Positions 1 through 10,081 are shown, counted from the first letter of the stretch. The stretch: 64,000 nt of DNA from Planomonospora sp. ID67723 (GCF_015711605.1 NZ_JABTEZ010000002.1:1178001-1242000), one strand, 5' to 3'. Notes: generated by a model from the letters alone, not told the origin. Program-made: numbers and translations.

Positions 1-910
1 TCATCGGAGCGCCCGCCGTCACGTACTCGAAGCTCGCCAGCAGCGCCGGGCCGGCCGGGGTGGGCAGCAGCTGCGGGGAGTAGGCCGAGTTGCTGCCCAT
101 GAACGGCACCTTCATGCCGCCGGCCAGGGCGACGCCGACGAGGGAGGCGGTCTGCCGGGGGCCGACGGAGACGAGGATGGCCTTGACCCCGGCCTTCTTG
201 AACGCGGCGACCTGGGCGGTCATGTCCTGGTCGGTCGCCTTGATCTTCTGCTCCACGAGCTCGAGGCCGAGCTTCTCGGCGGCGAACTTGGAGCCGTTGA
301 GCGCGGTCTCGCCGTAGTCGCCCTCGAAGTACAGGTGCCCGATCTTGTCCCCGGACTTGATGCCCTTCTCCTTGGACAGATAGTCGACAGCGTTGATCAT
401 GTCGATGTCGTAGGTGGTCCCGGTGACCTGGATCGGCTTGCTGCCGAGCAGGTGCGTGGCCCACGCCTGCGGGATGGTGAGCATCTGGTCGGCCTCGATG
501 CGCTGCTTGACCGCGTTGACCATGGGGGAGCCGACGACGTGGGCGAGGGCGACCGACTTGGGGCCGATCTCGGTGTAGGCGGCGACGGCCTTCTGCACGT
601 CGTAGCCGTGGTCGCGGACGATGGACTCGATCTGCCGGCCGCACACGCCGCCGGCCTGGTTGACCTGCTCGAAGTAGAGCTGCTGGGCGTTGGTCAGGCT
701 CTTGCCGAACGAGGCGTAGGGGCCGGTCAGGTCGGTGATCATACCGATCGTGATCTTGTCGGCGGTCACGCCGGGGCCGGTCTTCACCCCGTCGCCGGAG
801 GCGGCGGCGTCACCCCCGCCTCCGGTGGCCTTCTCGCTGGCGCACGCGGTGACGGCCAGGGCCAGGACGGCGAGTGCCGCGACCCGCCTGGAGGTTCGTG
901 AGATTGCCAT
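1..910 (-). CDS. livK: Branched-chain amino-acid ABC transporter substrate-binding lipoprotein (3' end outside window)
   Basis: Extracytoplasmic solute-binding component of the liv-type importer encoded just upstream on the same strand. The ATG at 910 is followed by an n-region with three arginines (MAISRTSRR), a hydrophobic stretch and a lipobox (LAVTAC), so the mature protein should be a lipid-anchored lipoprotein. After a Gly/Ala-rich linker the sequence has the periplasmic-binding type I pattern of the LivK/amide-binding family (ITIGMITDLTGPYASFG, later GDKIGHLYFEGDYGE). The gene runs off the left edge with about 303 codons visible; the family is usually about 400 residues. It begins 3 bases after the livM stop, so it is the last gene of a five-gene operon. 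The ligand cannot be read from sequence: branched-chain amino acids are usual, but short amides, urea or aromatic acids are possible. Confidence 0.88.
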   Translation of the reverse strand, partial: MAISRTSRRVAALAVLALAVTACASEKATGGGGDAAASGDGVKTGPGVTADKITIGMITDLTGPYASFGKSLTNAQQLYFEQVNQAGGVCGRQIESIVRDHGYDVQKAVAAYTEIGPKSVALAHVVGSPMVNAVKQRIEADQMLTIPQAWATHLLGSKPIQVTGTTYDIDMINAVDYLSKEKGIKSGDKIGHLYFEGDYGETALNGSKFAAEKLGLELVEQKIKATDQDMTAQVAAFKKAGVKAILVSVGPRQTASLVGVALAGGMKVPFMGSNSAYSPQLLPTPAGPALLASFEYVTAGAPM

Positions 911-913
911 GGG

Positions 914-2032
914 TCAGTTCCTTGTCTCGGGTGTGGGGGTGAGGGAGTGCTTCACCGTGGGCGCGGATGCGACCCGGCGGTTGATACGGAGACGTAGCTG
1001 GGCGACGAGGCCGAGGAGCCCGCCGGGCAGGAAGAGGACGACCACGACGACGGCCAGGCCGTACAGGATCTGGGCGGCCTCCGCGGCCCCGACCCCCTCC
1101 TGCCCGGGTTGGACGATCAGGGGCAGGGCGTCGCTGTAGCGGGTGAGCAGTCGGGGCAGCATCGAGACGAAGACCGCGCCGATCACCGCCCCCGCCACCG
1201 AGCCGAGCCCGCCGATGATGATCATCGCGAGGTAGGCGAGGGCGAGCAGGAGGCCGAAGTAGTCGGGCACGGTCTGCTGGAAGACCAGCGCGACCAGCAC
1301 TCCGGCCAGCCCGCCGTACATGGACGAGAGAACGAACACGCCGGCGCGGTAGCGGGCCACCGGCACGCCCATCACCCCGGCCGCGATCTCGTGGTCGCGG
1401 ATGGTGTTCATGGCCCGTCCCGGACGGCCCCGCAGCACCCCGCGGGCGAACAGCCCCGCACCGAGCAGGAGCACGGCGCCGAGGAACCACAGCCGCTCCA
1501 GGGCGCCGAACGGCACCCCCGCGATCACCACGGGAGCCTCCGGGGTGTCGGCGAAGACGAACCCGAACAGCTCCATGGGCGGCACCGGCCGGCCGTTGTG
1601 GCCGCCGGTCACCGGGGTGGCGTTGGACATCACGAACTGACCGATGAAGATCAGCGCCAGGGTGGCGATGCCGAGGTAGGCGCCCTTCAGCCGGGCGGCG
1701 ATGGGGCTGAACAGGCCGCCCGCCACGCCCGCGAGGAGCACCGCGAGAACGGCCGCCAGGGGCGTGGGCAGCCCCAGCCCTCCGAGGGCGTGCGCGCCCT
1801 CGGAGGGGGCGGAGGCGAAGTAGACGTAGCCGAAGGCGCCGACCGCCAGGAAGAACGCGTGGCCCATGGAGAGCTGGCCGGTGGCGCCGGTCAGCAGGTT
1901 GAGACCGATCGCGCCGATCGCCGCGGCCATGGCGAACAGGCCGTCCTGCAGCCAGGAGGCGTCCAGGTAGAACGGTATGACGACGGCCGCCGCGGCGAGC
2001 GCGACCGACCACAGAAGGGTGCTCCTAGACAC
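914..2032 (-). CDS. livM: Branched-chain amino-acid ABC transporter permease LivM
   Basis: Second membrane-spanning subunit of the importer. The 372-residue product is very hydrophobic and carries LivM-family sequence (GAIGLNLLTGATGQLSMGHA near residue 40, and the cytoplasmic coupling segment RGRPGRAMNTIRDHEIAAGV, where an EAA-like loop contacts the ATPases). About 9 membrane helices can be recognised by eye, with a polar C-terminal tail. The start is GTG at 2032, inside the end of livH, giving an 8-base overlap that implies translational coupling. The length is normal for LivM. It follows livH and precedes livK in the order livF-livG-livH-livM-livK. Confidence 0.9.
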   Translation of the reverse strand: MSRSTLLWSVALAAAAVVIPFYLDASWLQDGLFAMAAAIGAIGLNLLTGATGQLSMGHAFFLAVGAFGYVYFASAPSEGAHALGGLGLPTPLAAVLAVLLAGVAGGLFSPIAARLKGAYLGIATLALIFIGQFVMSNATPVTGGHNGRPVPPMELFGFVFADTPEAPVVIAGVPFGALERLWFLGAVLLLGAGLFARGVLRGRPGRAMNTIRDHEIAAGVMGVPVARYRAGVFVLSSMYGGLAGVLVALVFQQTVPDYFGLLLALAYLAMIIIGGLGSVAGAVIGAVFVSMLPRLLTRYSDALPLIVQPGQEGVGAAEAAQILYGLAVVVVVLFLPGGLLGLVAQLRLRINRRVASAPTVKHSLTPTPETRN

Positions 2033-2915
2033 GGGCCAGCTCCCTTGTCCCGAACAGCCCCGCGGGGCGGATGAGCAGGACGATGATCATTACGAGGAAC
2101 GGCGCGACGTCGCCGAGCCCGCGGCCCAGGAAGACCAGCTCGCTCTGGTAGCCGCCCACCAGCGACTCGGTGACCCCGATGATGAGCCCGCCGGCCAGGG
2201 CTCCGGTGGTGGAGTCCAGGCCGCCGAGGATCGCGGCGGGGAAGGCCTTCATGGCGGTGGCCGTCACGGTGCGGTCCAGGCCGGGCGTCGGGAAGATGCA
2301 CATGAACAGCGCGGCGAGGGCGGCGAGCGCTCCGGCGACCGCCCAGGCCCCCATGGAGACCCGGCCGCGCCGCACGCCCATCAGGGCGGCGGTCTCGGCG
2401 TCCTCCGCGGTGGCGCGCATCGCCACGCCCCAGTTGGTGTACTTGAACGCGAGCAGGAACGCGGTGATCACGACGCTCGCGGTGAGCAGGGCGGCGATCC
2501 GGGCCATCGGGATGTTGACCGCTCCCAGCTGCAGCACCTCGCTGCCCCACGGGTCGCCGAGGGCGAGCACCTCGGTGCCGATCTGCCGGGTCAGCTCCGT
2601 GGTCAGCACGATGTCGACGCCGATCGTCACGATCGCCAGGACGCTGTGGGAGACGACGTTCGCCCGGCGGATGACCGCGAACTCGATCAGGGCGCCCAGA
2701 GCCGCCGCCCCGGCCAGGCCGAGCAGCAGGGCGGGCCAGAAGCCGACCGCGGCGTGCGTCTTGGCGACGATGAAGCCGCCGACCAGCAGCAGCGAGGCGT
2801 GTGCGAAGTTGACCACCTCGGTGGCCTTGAAGATGATGACGAATCCGAGGGCGATCAGTGCGTACACCGCCCCGATGGAGATCCCGTTCACCAGGAGCTC
2901 GAGAAAAGTGGTCAC
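2025..2915 (-). CDS. livH: Branched-chain amino-acid ABC transporter permease LivH
   Basis: First membrane-spanning subunit. I place the start at GTG 2915, which overlaps the livG stop in a GTGA quartet. A longer in-frame reading to 3200 only extends into livG and has non-membrane, Arg-rich sequence. From this start the protein is 296 residues and begins directly with a helix typical of LivH (TTFLELLVNGISIGAVYALI), followed by IIFKATEVVNFAHASLL and, near the C-terminus, AFPAAILGGLDSTTGALAGG, which is characteristic of the family. It should pair with LivM to form the translocation path for the solute delivered by LivK. Confidence 0.9.
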   Translation of the reverse strand: MTTFLELLVNGISIGAVYALIALGFVIIFKATEVVNFAHASLLLVGGFIVAKTHAAVGFWPALLLGLAGAAALGALIEFAVIRRANVVSHSVLAIVTIGVDIVLTTELTRQIGTEVLALGDPWGSEVLQLGAVNIPMARIAALLTASVVITAFLLAFKYTNWGVAMRATAEDAETAALMGVRRGRVSMGAWAVAGALAALAALFMCIFPTPGLDRTVTATAMKAFPAAILGGLDSTTGALAGGLIIGVTESLVGGYQSELVFLGRGLGDVAPFLVMIIVLLIRPAGLFGTRELARV

Positions 2916-3736
2916 GATGCGGCCTCCTCGGTCTCGCTCGTCGCACCCAGGTACGCCCGGATGACCTCGGGGTCGTTCTGCACCTGCTCGGGGGGGCCGT
3001 CCGCGATGCGCCTGCCGAAGTCCAGGACCGTCACCGCGTCGGCGAGCCGCATGACCATCCCCATGTCGTGCTCGACCAGCAGGATCGAGATGCCGAGGCT
3101 CTCCCGGACGGCGATGATCAGTTCGGCCATCTCGCGCCGCTCGCCGCCGTTCATGCCGGCCACCGGCTCGTCGAGCATCAGCAGCTTGGGCTCCATGCAC
3201 AGGGCCCGCGCCAGCTCGACCCGCTTCTGAACGCCGTACGGCAGCAGCCCGACCGGCATCGCCAGGTGGCCGGTGAGGCCGACGAAGGCGGCGATCTCCG
3301 CCACCCGTTCGCCGTGCCGGGCGGCCTCCCTGCGGGCCGACGGCAGCCGGAGCCCGGCGGAGAGGAACCCGGCTCGGGTCAGCCGGTGGCGCCCGAGCAT
3401 CATGTTGTCGCGCACCGACAGGTGCGGTGAGAGCGCGATGTTCTGGAAGGTACGCGCCATGCCGAGGGCCGCGATTCGGTGCGGCGGCAGGGTGGTCAGC
3501 TCGGCGCCGCCGAACCGCACGCTGCCGGAGGTGGCGCGGTAGACGCCCGACAGCACGTTGAAGCAGGTCGACTTGCCCGCGCCGTTGGGGCCGATGACCG
3601 CGTGCACGCTGCCCGGTTCGACGGTGAAGCCGATCGCGTCCAGCGCGGTGAGCCCGGCGAAGCGCACGGTGACGTCGCGGACCTCGAGGCGGGGGACGGA
3701 AGGCTCCATACCGTCCGGTTGGTATGTCTCGCTCAC
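2912..3736 (-). CDS. livG: Branched-chain amino-acid ABC transporter ATP-binding protein LivG
   Basis: Cytoplasmic ATPase of the importer, 274 residues. Walker A is GPNGAGKS (residues 49-56), the Q-loop lies in the segment ARTFQNIAL, the signature segment reads LPYGVQKRVELARAL (a common LivG variant of LSGGQ), Walker B is LLMLDEP, and the switch histidine is in VEHDMGMV. The GTG start at 3736 follows the livF stop after 37 bases. The long insertion after the Q-loop separates LivG from LivF and supports the assignment. The stop overlaps the livH start, so all five genes are probably one transcript. Confidence 0.92.
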   Translation of the reverse strand: MSETYQPDGMEPSVPRLEVRDVTVRFAGLTALDAIGFTVEPGSVHAVIGPNGAGKSTCFNVLSGVYRATSGSVRFGGAELTTLPPHRIAALGMARTFQNIALSPHLSVRDNMMLGRHRLTRAGFLSAGLRLPSARREAARHGERVAEIAAFVGLTGHLAMPVGLLPYGVQKRVELARALCMEPKLLMLDEPVAGMNGGERREMAELIIAVRESLGISILLVEHDMGMVMRLADAVTVLDFGRRIADGPPEQVQNDPEVIRAYLGATSETEEAAS

Positions 3737-3773
3737 GCGTGGCCTCCGGAGAGCGTCGTGCCTGTACAGGGCC

Positions 3774-4601
3774 TCACGCCGACCACCTGGTCAGCGTCGG
3801 GCGCGCCGCGGGCGCGCCGGCCGTCAGGGCCTCGTCGCGGTCGTCGCCGATTCCCAGGTAGCGCCGCCGGACCTCGTCGCTCTCGGCGAGCTCGGCGGCC
3901 GGGCCGGACAGCACCACCTCCCCGACCTCCAGCACGTAGGCGTGGGAGGCGAGGGAGAGGGCCAGTGCGGCGTTCTGCTCCACCAGCAGCACCGTCGTGC
4001 CCTGGGCGTTGATCTCCCGGACGGTCTCGGCGATCCTGGTCGCCATCATGGGTGCCAGGCCCAGGGTGGGCTCGTCGAGCAGGAGCATCCTGGGCCGGGC
4101 CATCAGCGCCCTTCCGATGGCGAGCATCTGCTGCTCGCCGCCGGAGAGCAGCCCCGCCCGCTGCCGGGCTCGCTCGGCGAGCACCGGGAAGAGCGTGAGC
4201 ACGCGTTCCCTGGCCTCGGCGGCGGCCCCGCGCCCCGGCGCGCCGAGCGCGCCGGCCCGCAGATTCTCCTCCACCGTCATCCGCGCGAAGACCTTGCGCC
4301 CCTCGGGCACCTGGACGACTCCGTGCGCGACCACCGCCGAGGTGCCGGCGCCCGAGAGCCTCTCCCCGCCGAAGGTGACGGTCCCGGCGGTGATCCCGCC
4401 CCGGTGGAACCGGAGCGTGCCGGATATGGCGCGCAGCAGCGTGGACTTGCCCGCGCCGTTGCCGCCGAGCACCGTGACGACGGCGCCGCGCGGAACGTCC
4501 AGGGAGACCCCGCGCAAAGCCGTCACGGGCCCGTAGTTCACCGCCAGATCCCTGACCGTCAGCCCGGGGCCTCCGGGCGGTCCGGGGTCGTGGACGTTCA
4601 T
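3774..4601 (-). CDS. livF: Branched-chain amino-acid ABC transporter ATP-binding protein LivF
   Basis: Second ATPase of the importer and first gene of the operon. The frame stays open upstream to 4904, but ATG 4601 has a strong AGGAGG ribosome site just before it and gives a normal LivF length of 275 residues. The upstream extension is not family-like and would overlap the divergent regulator. Walker A is GGNGAGKST (residues 46-54), the signature is LSGGEQQML, Walker B is LLLDEPTLGL and the H-loop lies in VLLVEQN. About 184 bases separate its start from the divergent PucR-type gene, which is the natural candidate for its control. Confidence 0.9.
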   Translation of the reverse strand: MNVHDPGPPGGPGLTVRDLAVNYGPVTALRGVSLDVPRGAVVTVLGGNGAGKSTLLRAISGTLRFHRGGITAGTVTFGGERLSGAGTSAVVAHGVVQVPEGRKVFARMTVEENLRAGALGAPGRGAAAEARERVLTLFPVLAERARQRAGLLSGGEQQMLAIGRALMARPRMLLLDEPTLGLAPMMATRIAETVREINAQGTTVLLVEQNAALALSLASHAYVLEVGEVVLSGPAAELAESDEVRRRYLGIGDDRDEALTAGAPAARPTLTRWSA

Positions 4602-4785
4602 GTGTGCCTCCTGACAACCGATGAACGCACCCAACCCAGGTGGTTCACCGTCAGTCCAGAGGGCTGGGAGAAGTCGGGACTGGTGCCCACAACGGGCCGG
4701 TGCCGGTTGTGCGTCAGCACAGCCGAGGGTCACGAAAGAGAACAGAACCTTGTTCCGCTCCAGGTGCACCTGACACCATTGGCCG

Positions 4786-5982
4786 ATGGGGATCCGGACC
4801 ACCACCGACGACGAGGTGCGCAGGATCATGCGCCTGGCCGCGAGCCGGCTGCTGCGGCGCCTTCCCGAGCTCACCGACGAACTGGTGGCCAGGACCCGCG
4901 ACACCGACGAGGCCTATCGCCGGATGGTGCCCACCGACGACCACTGGCAGAGCGTGTACGAGGCCATGCGGGAGGGCATCGGCGCGATCCTGGTCCCCCT
5001 GGCGGAGCGGCGGGACCTGCAGCAGGCCGAGAAGACCGCGCTTCGCCGCGCCGAGCAGGGGCTGCCCATGGACTCCCTGCTGCGCAGCTACCGGATCTCC
5101 GCCCAGGTGATGTGGGACGGGCTGGTCGGAGTGGTCGCCGAGGAGGAGCCGGACAGCCTGCCGCTGCTCATCCGCAGCGCCACCAAGGTCTGGAGCGCCG
5201 TGGACCGGCAGGCGGTCGCCGCGGCGGAGGCCTACCGCAGGAGGGAGGCCGAGATGTTCGGCCGCACCGCCGAGCGGGTCCAGGCCCTGCTCGACGCGCT
5301 GCTGGAGGACCGGGCCGACGCCACCCTGGTCCGCAGCGCCGCCGCCGCCCTGGACCTGCCGGAGCTCGGCCGCTACGCGGTCGTCATCACCCGGTTGCCC
5401 GGCCGCGACGGTCACGCCGCCGGCGCCCGCCCGGCGAGCCTGGGGACGATGCGGCTGCTGTGGCGGATGCGCCCCGACTACGAGGTGGCGGTGGTCCTGC
5501 TCCACGAGGAGGAGATGGACGGCCTGGCCCACGCCCTGCGCCCGCACGTCACCGGCTCCGCCGGGATCAGTCCGGTGGTCGAGGGCCTGGCCGAGCTGGG
5601 TCGTGCCCGCAGGCTCGCCGAGCTGGCGCTGCGGACCTGCGCGGGGGAGGGGCCCGAGATCGCCCGGCTGGAGGACCGGCTCCCCGCCGCGCTGGTGGTG
5701 AGCCAGCCCGAGCTCGCCGGACACCTGAGCGCCGCCGTGCTCCGGCCGGTCCTGGCCTTGGACGCGGCCGACCGCGAGGTGCTGCTGGGCACCCTGGAGG
5801 CGTGGTTGCGCTGCGAGGGATCGGCGATGCGCGCCGCCGGGCAGCTCTACTGCCACCGCAACACCGTCTTCAACCGCATGCGAAGGATCGAGCAGCTCAC
5901 CGGGCGCTCCCTGGCCCGCCCGCTGGACATCGTGGAGCTTTCCCTGGCCCTTGACGCGGTACGGCTGCTGCCTGTCAACTGA
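4786..5982 (+). CDS. PucR-family transcriptional regulator (RsbRD-like N-terminal region plus PucR C-terminal HTH)
   Basis: 398-residue cytoplasmic regulator, divergent from livFGHMK. The N-terminal 160 residues are all-helical (IRTTTDDEVRRIMRLAASRL onward) and resemble the RsbT co-antagonist/RsbRD N-terminal domain found in many actinobacterial PucR proteins. A GGDEF-like central part follows (about 165-300). The C-terminus carries the PucR helix-turn-helix: AMRAAGQLYCHRNTVFNRMR followed by a hydrophobic helix. In this family such proteins sense metabolites and control adjacent transport or catabolic genes, so control of the liv operon is likely but is inferred from position. The start codon has no strong Shine-Dalgarno sequence, so the exact start is somewhat uncertain. 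Confidence 0.82.
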   Translation: MGIRTTTDDEVRRIMRLAASRLLRRLPELTDELVARTRDTDEAYRRMVPTDDHWQSVYEAMREGIGAILVPLAERRDLQQAEKTALRRAEQGLPMDSLLRSYRISAQVMWDGLVGVVAEEEPDSLPLLIRSATKVWSAVDRQAVAAAEAYRRREAEMFGRTAERVQALLDALLEDRADATLVRSAAAALDLPELGRYAVVITRLPGRDGHAAGARPASLGTMRLLWRMRPDYEVAVVLLHEEEMDGLAHALRPHVTGSAGISPVVEGLAELGRARRLAELALRTCAGEGPEIARLEDRLPAALVVSQPELAGHLSAAVLRPVLALDAADREVLLGTLEAWLRCEGSAMRAAGQLYCHRNTVFNRMRRIEQLTGRSLARPLDIVELSLALDAVRLLPVN

Positions 5983-6067
5983 GGTTTGCCGCCGCAGGTG
6001 CTTAGAAGAGGCCAGGGCGGGGCAATGTAGGAATACACCTGAGCCTGGCTGAACCGAGGTGATGTCA

Positions 6068-6496
6068 ATGCGTATCGGGACGATTCTGCAGGGCAAGGGA
6101 ACGCGTGTCGCGACCGTCCGCCCCGATGCGACCGTCACCGAACTGCTGACCGTGCTGTCCGAGAACAACATCGGCGCCGTGGTGGTGTCCGAGGACGGCT
6201 CGTCGATCGCGGGGATCGTCTCCGAGCGCGACGTGGTGCGGCACCTCCACGACCGCGGCGCGGAGGTGCTGGGCGCCCCGGTCTCCTCCATCATGACGGC
6301 CGAGGTCCGCACCTGCCCGCCGGAGGCCAACGTCGACGACCTGCGCCAGGCCATGACCACCCACCGGATCCGGCACGTCCCGGTGGTGGCGGACGGCCGC
6401 CTGGCGGGGATCGTCAGCATCGGCGACGTCGTCAAGAGCTCCATCGACATCCTGGAGACCGAGAAGGCCTCCCTCGTGGACTACCTGCACCGCTGA
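6068..6496 (+). CDS. Tandem CBS-domain protein
   Basis: Small soluble protein made almost only of two CBS domains (about residues 5-60 and 72-130), the Bateman module that binds adenosyl nucleotides. Typical signatures are seen twice: GAVVVSEDGSSIAGIVSERD and HVPVVADGRLAGIVSIGD. I choose ATG 6068 because GAGG lies 8 bases upstream; a GTG at 6059 and an ATG at 6062 are in frame but sit too close to that site. Stand-alone CBS pairs of this size are common in actinobacteria and regulate partner enzymes or channels according to energy charge; no partner can be named here. It is monocistronic and ends in a strong hairpin shared with the convergent subtilase gene. Confidence 0.85.
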   Translation: MRIGTILQGKGTRVATVRPDATVTELLTVLSENNIGAVVVSEDGSSIAGIVSERDVVRHLHDRGAEVLGAPVSSIMTAEVRTCPPEANVDDLRQAMTTHRIRHVPVVADGRLAGIVSIGDVVKSSIDILETEKASLVDYLHR

Positions 6497-6535
6497 CAGC
6501 GCGCGTCCCGGCCGGTGGCGCGATGACCGGCGGTC

Positions 6536-6578
6536 CGCGCGGGACCCGGCGCCCATGACGGGTGCGGGGTCCCGCGCG
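6536..6578. terminator. Bidirectional hairpin between CBS gene and subtilase gene
   Basis: Perfect 12-base arms, CGCGCGGGACCC and GGGTCCCGCGCG, enclose a 19-base loop that can itself pair (GCGCCC with GGGTGC). It lies between two convergent stop codons, so it can serve both transcripts. There is no T-run, as is usual for actinomycete terminators. Confidence 0.65.
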
Positions 6579-6621
6579 TCCGGCGGTGCGCCGGGGCCGG
6601 GGCGGTCCCGGCCCCGCCGCC

Positions 6622-9600
6622 CTACTGCACGGTGATCCGGTCGACCTCGATGGTGATGCCCTTGACCTGCGGCGTCGACGTGCCCGTCGTCACCGTCCCG
6701 ACTCCGGGAGTGACTCCCTTGATCTTCATGGTGTAGGTCAGGGTGCCGCCGGGGGCGCCGGGAGTGCTGCTCACTCGCAGGTCCCCGGTGGGCGGGCCGT
6801 CGATCTGGCTGCCGGCCGTACCCTCGTCGTTCTCGGCGCCGACCGTGAGGCCGTACCCGGCCGGGGGCTCACCCGGCAGGTTGGCCGCGTCGTAGGCGTA
6901 GGTGACGTCCTCGGTCCCGTTCAGCCCGATCCACTGCTGGAAGACCTTCAGGTCGGTCGTTCCGTAGGCGTTGACCCGCCACTCGACCACCAGCCAGTCG
7001 CTGACGCCGTCGGTCAGCGTCGCGACGAACAGGCCCGGCGCGCCGGTGCCGTCCAGGTCGGTCCAGTAGGGGGCGAGCACGCCGTTCGGCCGCGCCGGGT
7101 CGGGCAGGTTCTGCGGCGCGTACGCGATGTCGGCCGAGCCCTCCGTCCCGCCGGCGACCGTGTAGCCGTTGGAGACGATGCCGATCCTGGTGTACGACTT
7201 ACCGGCGTACTTGAACTCGGGGACGGTGAAGTTCAGCGCCTGCTCGTCGCCGATCGGCGTCGGGGTGACGCCGATCGCGTCGAGCGGCAGGTACGGTGAG
7301 GGCCCGGTGCCCGGCGCGATGACCGGCCGGTCCGGCTCCCTGGCCGCCAGGGTCGTCTTCGCGGTGGCGATCTGGGAGCCGACCTTCGTGGCCCCGGTCA
7401 CGCTGTTCAGCCGGAGCCGCGCGTCGAGCGTGCTGACCGCCGTCACCTCGGCGTCCTGCAGGGTGGTGTTGGCCACGGTGACCGTGCAGGTCGACTCGCC
7501 GGTGTCGCGGGCGATGACGGCCGGTTCGCAGGTCTGCTCGACCGGGACCGCGCCTTCCTTGCGGAAGAACGCCACCGGCAGGTGCAGGTGCCGGTTGCCG
7601 CCGACCTGCTTGAGGTTCACCTGGCCGAAGTACTGCCCGTCGGGCAGCTCGGGGGCGGTGATCGCCACGGTGAGCTTGACGCTCTTGCCCGGCTTGACGC
7701 TGAACACCGGGGGCAGCACGGCGATCTTCGCGCCGTTCACGGTCGTGCCGGAGGCGGTGTAGGAGAGGGTCTTGTCCGTGACGTTGGTGACCGTCCGCTT
7801 GGCCGTGATGAGCCCCGGCATGGTGGGGGCGTTCACCGACGGCAGGTTCAGGTCGATGCGGTTCATCGGGTCGGCGGCGGAGGCGGCGAAGTTCGCCGCG
7901 GTCTCGTCCAGGGTCAGGCCGGGGTCGCCCGCCTTGGTCAGGTCGATCCGGCCGCCGCCGGTGTCGAACGGGTCGGCGGGGGTGACGCGGTCCTGCTTGG
8001 TGACCGACGTCTTGGCCGTCGTCTCCAGCGCGGACTTCACCTGGCCCGGCGTCCAGCCGGGATGCAGCGCGAACACCAGCGCCGCGGCGCCCGCGACGTG
8101 CGGCGCGGACATCGAGGTGCCCGCGATCGCCTGGTACAGGTTGCCCTGCGGCCCGCCGGCGGCATCCTCCAGCGTCGGTGTCTGGCCGGCCAGGATGTGC
8201 AGGCCCGGCGCGGTGACGTCCGGCTTGAGGAAGTCCCCGCCCGGCCCGCGGGAGGAGAAGGTGGTGATCGCGTCACCCTGCCAGGAGGCCTTCGCACCCT
8301 GGGTGAACGAGGCCGTCGCGCCAGGGTTGGCGGACAGGAAGGCCAGCAGGGCGTCGGTCTCCGGCTTGTCGATGTGGACGGTGGGGAGCCAGTGGTTGTC
8401 GGTCATCACATCCAGCGGCGTGGTGTTGTAGAGGATCATCCCGGCCGCGCCGCCCTGCCGTACGTTGAAACTCTTGAGCACCCGGCCGGGCCCGCGCTCG
8501 CAGGCGACGATCTTCCCGGTGAACAGGCCCGCGGGCGCCGGGGTCGTGCACAGCGCGTTGGAGTACGGCGGGGCCGAGGCGAGCACCACCGGGAGGGCGG
8601 AGGCGACACCCGCGGTGATGGAGGCGCCCTTGAGCGTGGCCGCGGCGCCGCCGGAGCCGGCCAGCGTGATCGTGGACTGGAACGTCCTGGTCTGCGTGGA
8701 GGCGGCCACGGTGGTCACCCACGGGCTGACGTGATTGACGGTGCCCGCGCCGGGACCGGCGTTGCCCGCGGAGGCCGACACCAGCACCCCCGCCGCGTAG
8801 GCGTCCAGGAAGGCCAGCTCGACCGGGTCGCTGTAGGGCGAGGTGCCGCCGGAGATCGAGTAGTTGATCACCTGGACACCGTCGAGGATGGCCCGGCCGA
8901 CCGCCTGGACGGAGTCGGAGTTGAAGCAGCCCTGCAGGCCGCAGACCTTGTAGATCGAGACGTGCGCGGCCGGCGCGATGCCGTGGATCGGGCCCCGGCT
9001 GATGCCCAGCGGGTTGGCGTCGGCCACCGGGCCGCCCGCCGAGGTGGTCGCGGTGTGCGTGCCGTGACCGTTGGAGTCACGGGCGCTGTCGGGGTAGACC
9101 TCGCCGCCGATGACGGCGTTGTAGGTCTCCAGGAACGGGCCGCCGCCGATCAGCTTGCGGTTGCAGGTGAAGGGGTCGGCGGCCGGGGTCAGCGGGTTGT
9201 CGCCGAAGTCGCAGATGCGGGGAGAGCCGTCCCGGGTGGGCGGCGCGGCGGGCAGGGTGCCGGGGTCGGCGAATTGAGGGTGCTCGGGCCAGGCGCCGGA
9301 GTCCAGGATGCCCACGACGACGCCCTTGCCCGAGGAGGCGCTGCCGCCGAGCTTGCTGTAGATCGCGGGAGCCCCGATGAAGGCGGGGCTGGAGTCGGTG
9401 AGCGGTTGCTCGCGCCGGTCCTCCTGGACGGCGGCCACGCCGGGCAGCTTCAGCAGCTCGGCGGCCTTGTCGGCGGGGACGCGCAGCGCCATGCCGCCGT
9501 AGACCGTGCGCAGTTTCTGCCCGGCCCGGGCGGCCGGCACGCGCTTGGCCAGCTCGGCGAGGAAGGTGTTCTCGATCTTCGAGATGTGCTCGCCGTACCT

Positions 9601-9969
9601 CCTGGCGTCGGCGCTCCTGGCGTCGAGGGCCTTGCCGGTCTTCGCCGGGCTCGTGGCGGGCAGCCCCTCGATCCCGCCCTGATAGGCGGCGAGGGAGTCG
9701 TAGTCGAGCTTGACCATGACGTCGACCGCCTCGCCGGAGGTGGACCGCAGCAGCGCCTCGTCACTGCGGGCCAGCTTGCCGGTGAGGGATTTCGCGCCCT
9801 GGACCGGCTCCCCCCCGGTGAGCGGGGTCGCCGTCCATTTGGCGGACGGCGAGGGGGACGGGGGAGCGGGGGTGGCGCTCGCCGGCGGCGCCATCGCAAC
9901 GACGAGCCCGGCGCCCGCGGCCAACATCACCACGCGTTTCGCACCGGATAAACGGGACTTCCTTGACAC
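6622..9969 (-). CDS. Secreted subtilisin-like serine protease (S8 family, large, with PA insertion)
   Basis: Extracellular endopeptidase of 1115 residues. The frame is open to 10104, but GTG 9969 is preceded by GGGAGG and begins a proper Sec signal peptide ([11 protein letters not shown], hydrophobic core, then MAPPASA), so I take that start. An inhibitor I9-like propeptide spans about 80-188. The catalytic domain has Asp223 (GILDSG), His302 (NGHGTH), the oxyanion Asn403 (AGNAG) and Ser619 ([11 protein letters not shown]). A PA-type insertion lies between His and Ser (about 450-560), as in lactocepin/cucumisin-like subtilases. After the catalytic domain come Fn3-like and other beta-rich regions of about 470 residues that probably bind substrate or wall. 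All triad residues are present, so it should be active. The leader can form several stems (listed separately). Confidence 0.9.
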   Translation of the reverse strand: MSRKSRLSGAKRVVMLAAGAGLVVAMAPPASATPAPPSPSPSAKWTATPLTGGEPVQGAKSLTGKLARSDEALLRSTSGEAVDVMVKLDYDSLAAYQGGIEGLPATSPAKTGKALDARSADARRYGEHISKIENTFLAELAKRVPAARAGQKLRTVYGGMALRVPADKAAELLKLPGVAAVQEDRREQPLTDSSPAFIGAPAIYSKLGGSASSGKGVVVGILDSGAWPEHPQFADPGTLPAAPPTRDGSPRICDFGDNPLTPAADPFTCNRKLIGGGPFLETYNAVIGGEVYPDSARDSNGHGTHTATTSAGGPVADANPLGISRGPIHGIAPAAHVSIYKVCGLQGCFNSDSVQAVGRAILDGVQVINYSISGGTSPYSDPVELAFLDAYAAGVLVSASAGNAGPGAGTVNHVSPWVTTVAASTQTRTFQSTITLAGSGGAAATLKGASITAGVASALPVVLASAPPYSNALCTTPAPAGLFTGKIVACERGPGRVLKSFNVRQGGAAGMILYNTTPLDVMTDNHWLPTVHIDKPETDALLAFLSANPGATASFTQGAKASWQGDAITTFSSRGPGGDFLKPDVTAPGLHILAGQTPTLEDAAGGPQGNLYQAIAGTSMSAPHVAGAAALVFALHPGWTPGQVKSALETTAKTSVTKQDRVTPADPFDTGGGRIDLTKAGDPGLTLDETAANFAASAADPMNRIDLNLPSVNAPTMPGLITAKRTVTNVTDKTLSYTASGTTVNGAKIAVLPPVFSVKPGKSVKLTVAITAPELPDGQYFGQVNLKQVGGNRHLHLPVAFFRKEGAVPVEQTCEPAVIARDTGESTCTVTVANTTLQDAEVTAVSTLDARLRLNSVTGATKVGSQIATAKTTLAAREPDRPVIAPGTGPSPYLPLDAIGVTPTPIGDEQALNFTVPEFKYAGKSYTRIGIVSNGYTVAGGTEGSADIAYAPQNLPDPARPNGVLAPYWTDLDGTGAPGLFVATLTDGVSDWLVVEWRVNAYGTTDLKVFQQWIGLNGTEDVTYAYDAANLPGEPPAGYGLTVGAENDEGTAGSQIDGPPTGDLRVSSTPGAPGGTLTYTMKIKGVTPGVGTVTTGTSTPQVKGITIEVDRITVQ

Positions 9970-10006
9970 GAGACCTCCCTGTGGGGATCCGCCCAGGAAG
10001 GCGCAA

Positions 10007-10081
10007 GGGTCACCCGCCTGCCCTGATCCGGGCAGGCCGGAAGGCCCTCGGCCCTCCCCGTTGGGTGACGAAGTGACCGGC
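10007..10081 (-). promoter_or_regulatory. Structured 5' leader of the subtilase gene
   Basis: The transcript between the promoter region and the subtilase start can fold well. There is an 8-bp hairpin with 6-base loop (arms GCCTGCCC and GGGCAGGC, 10016-10037), directly next to a heptamer GTCACCC (10009-10015) that pairs with GGGTGAC (10063-10069). A second segment (10074-10079) can pair with the same strand region instead, so two folds compete. The end of the structure is about 40 bases before the start codon. I could not match it to a known riboswitch consensus; the class is unknown and it may be a simple stability element. Confidence 0.35.

Noticed and set aside
4602-4904. N-terminal extension of LivF to 4904
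   Set aside because: It would overlap the divergent PucR gene, is unlike LivF proteins, and ATG 4601 has a strong ribosome site.
10007-10081. Known c-di-AMP (ydaO) or c-di-GMP riboswitch upstream of the subtilase
   Set aside because: The conserved core sequences of those classes could not be found on either strand, so I list only an unclassified structured leader.
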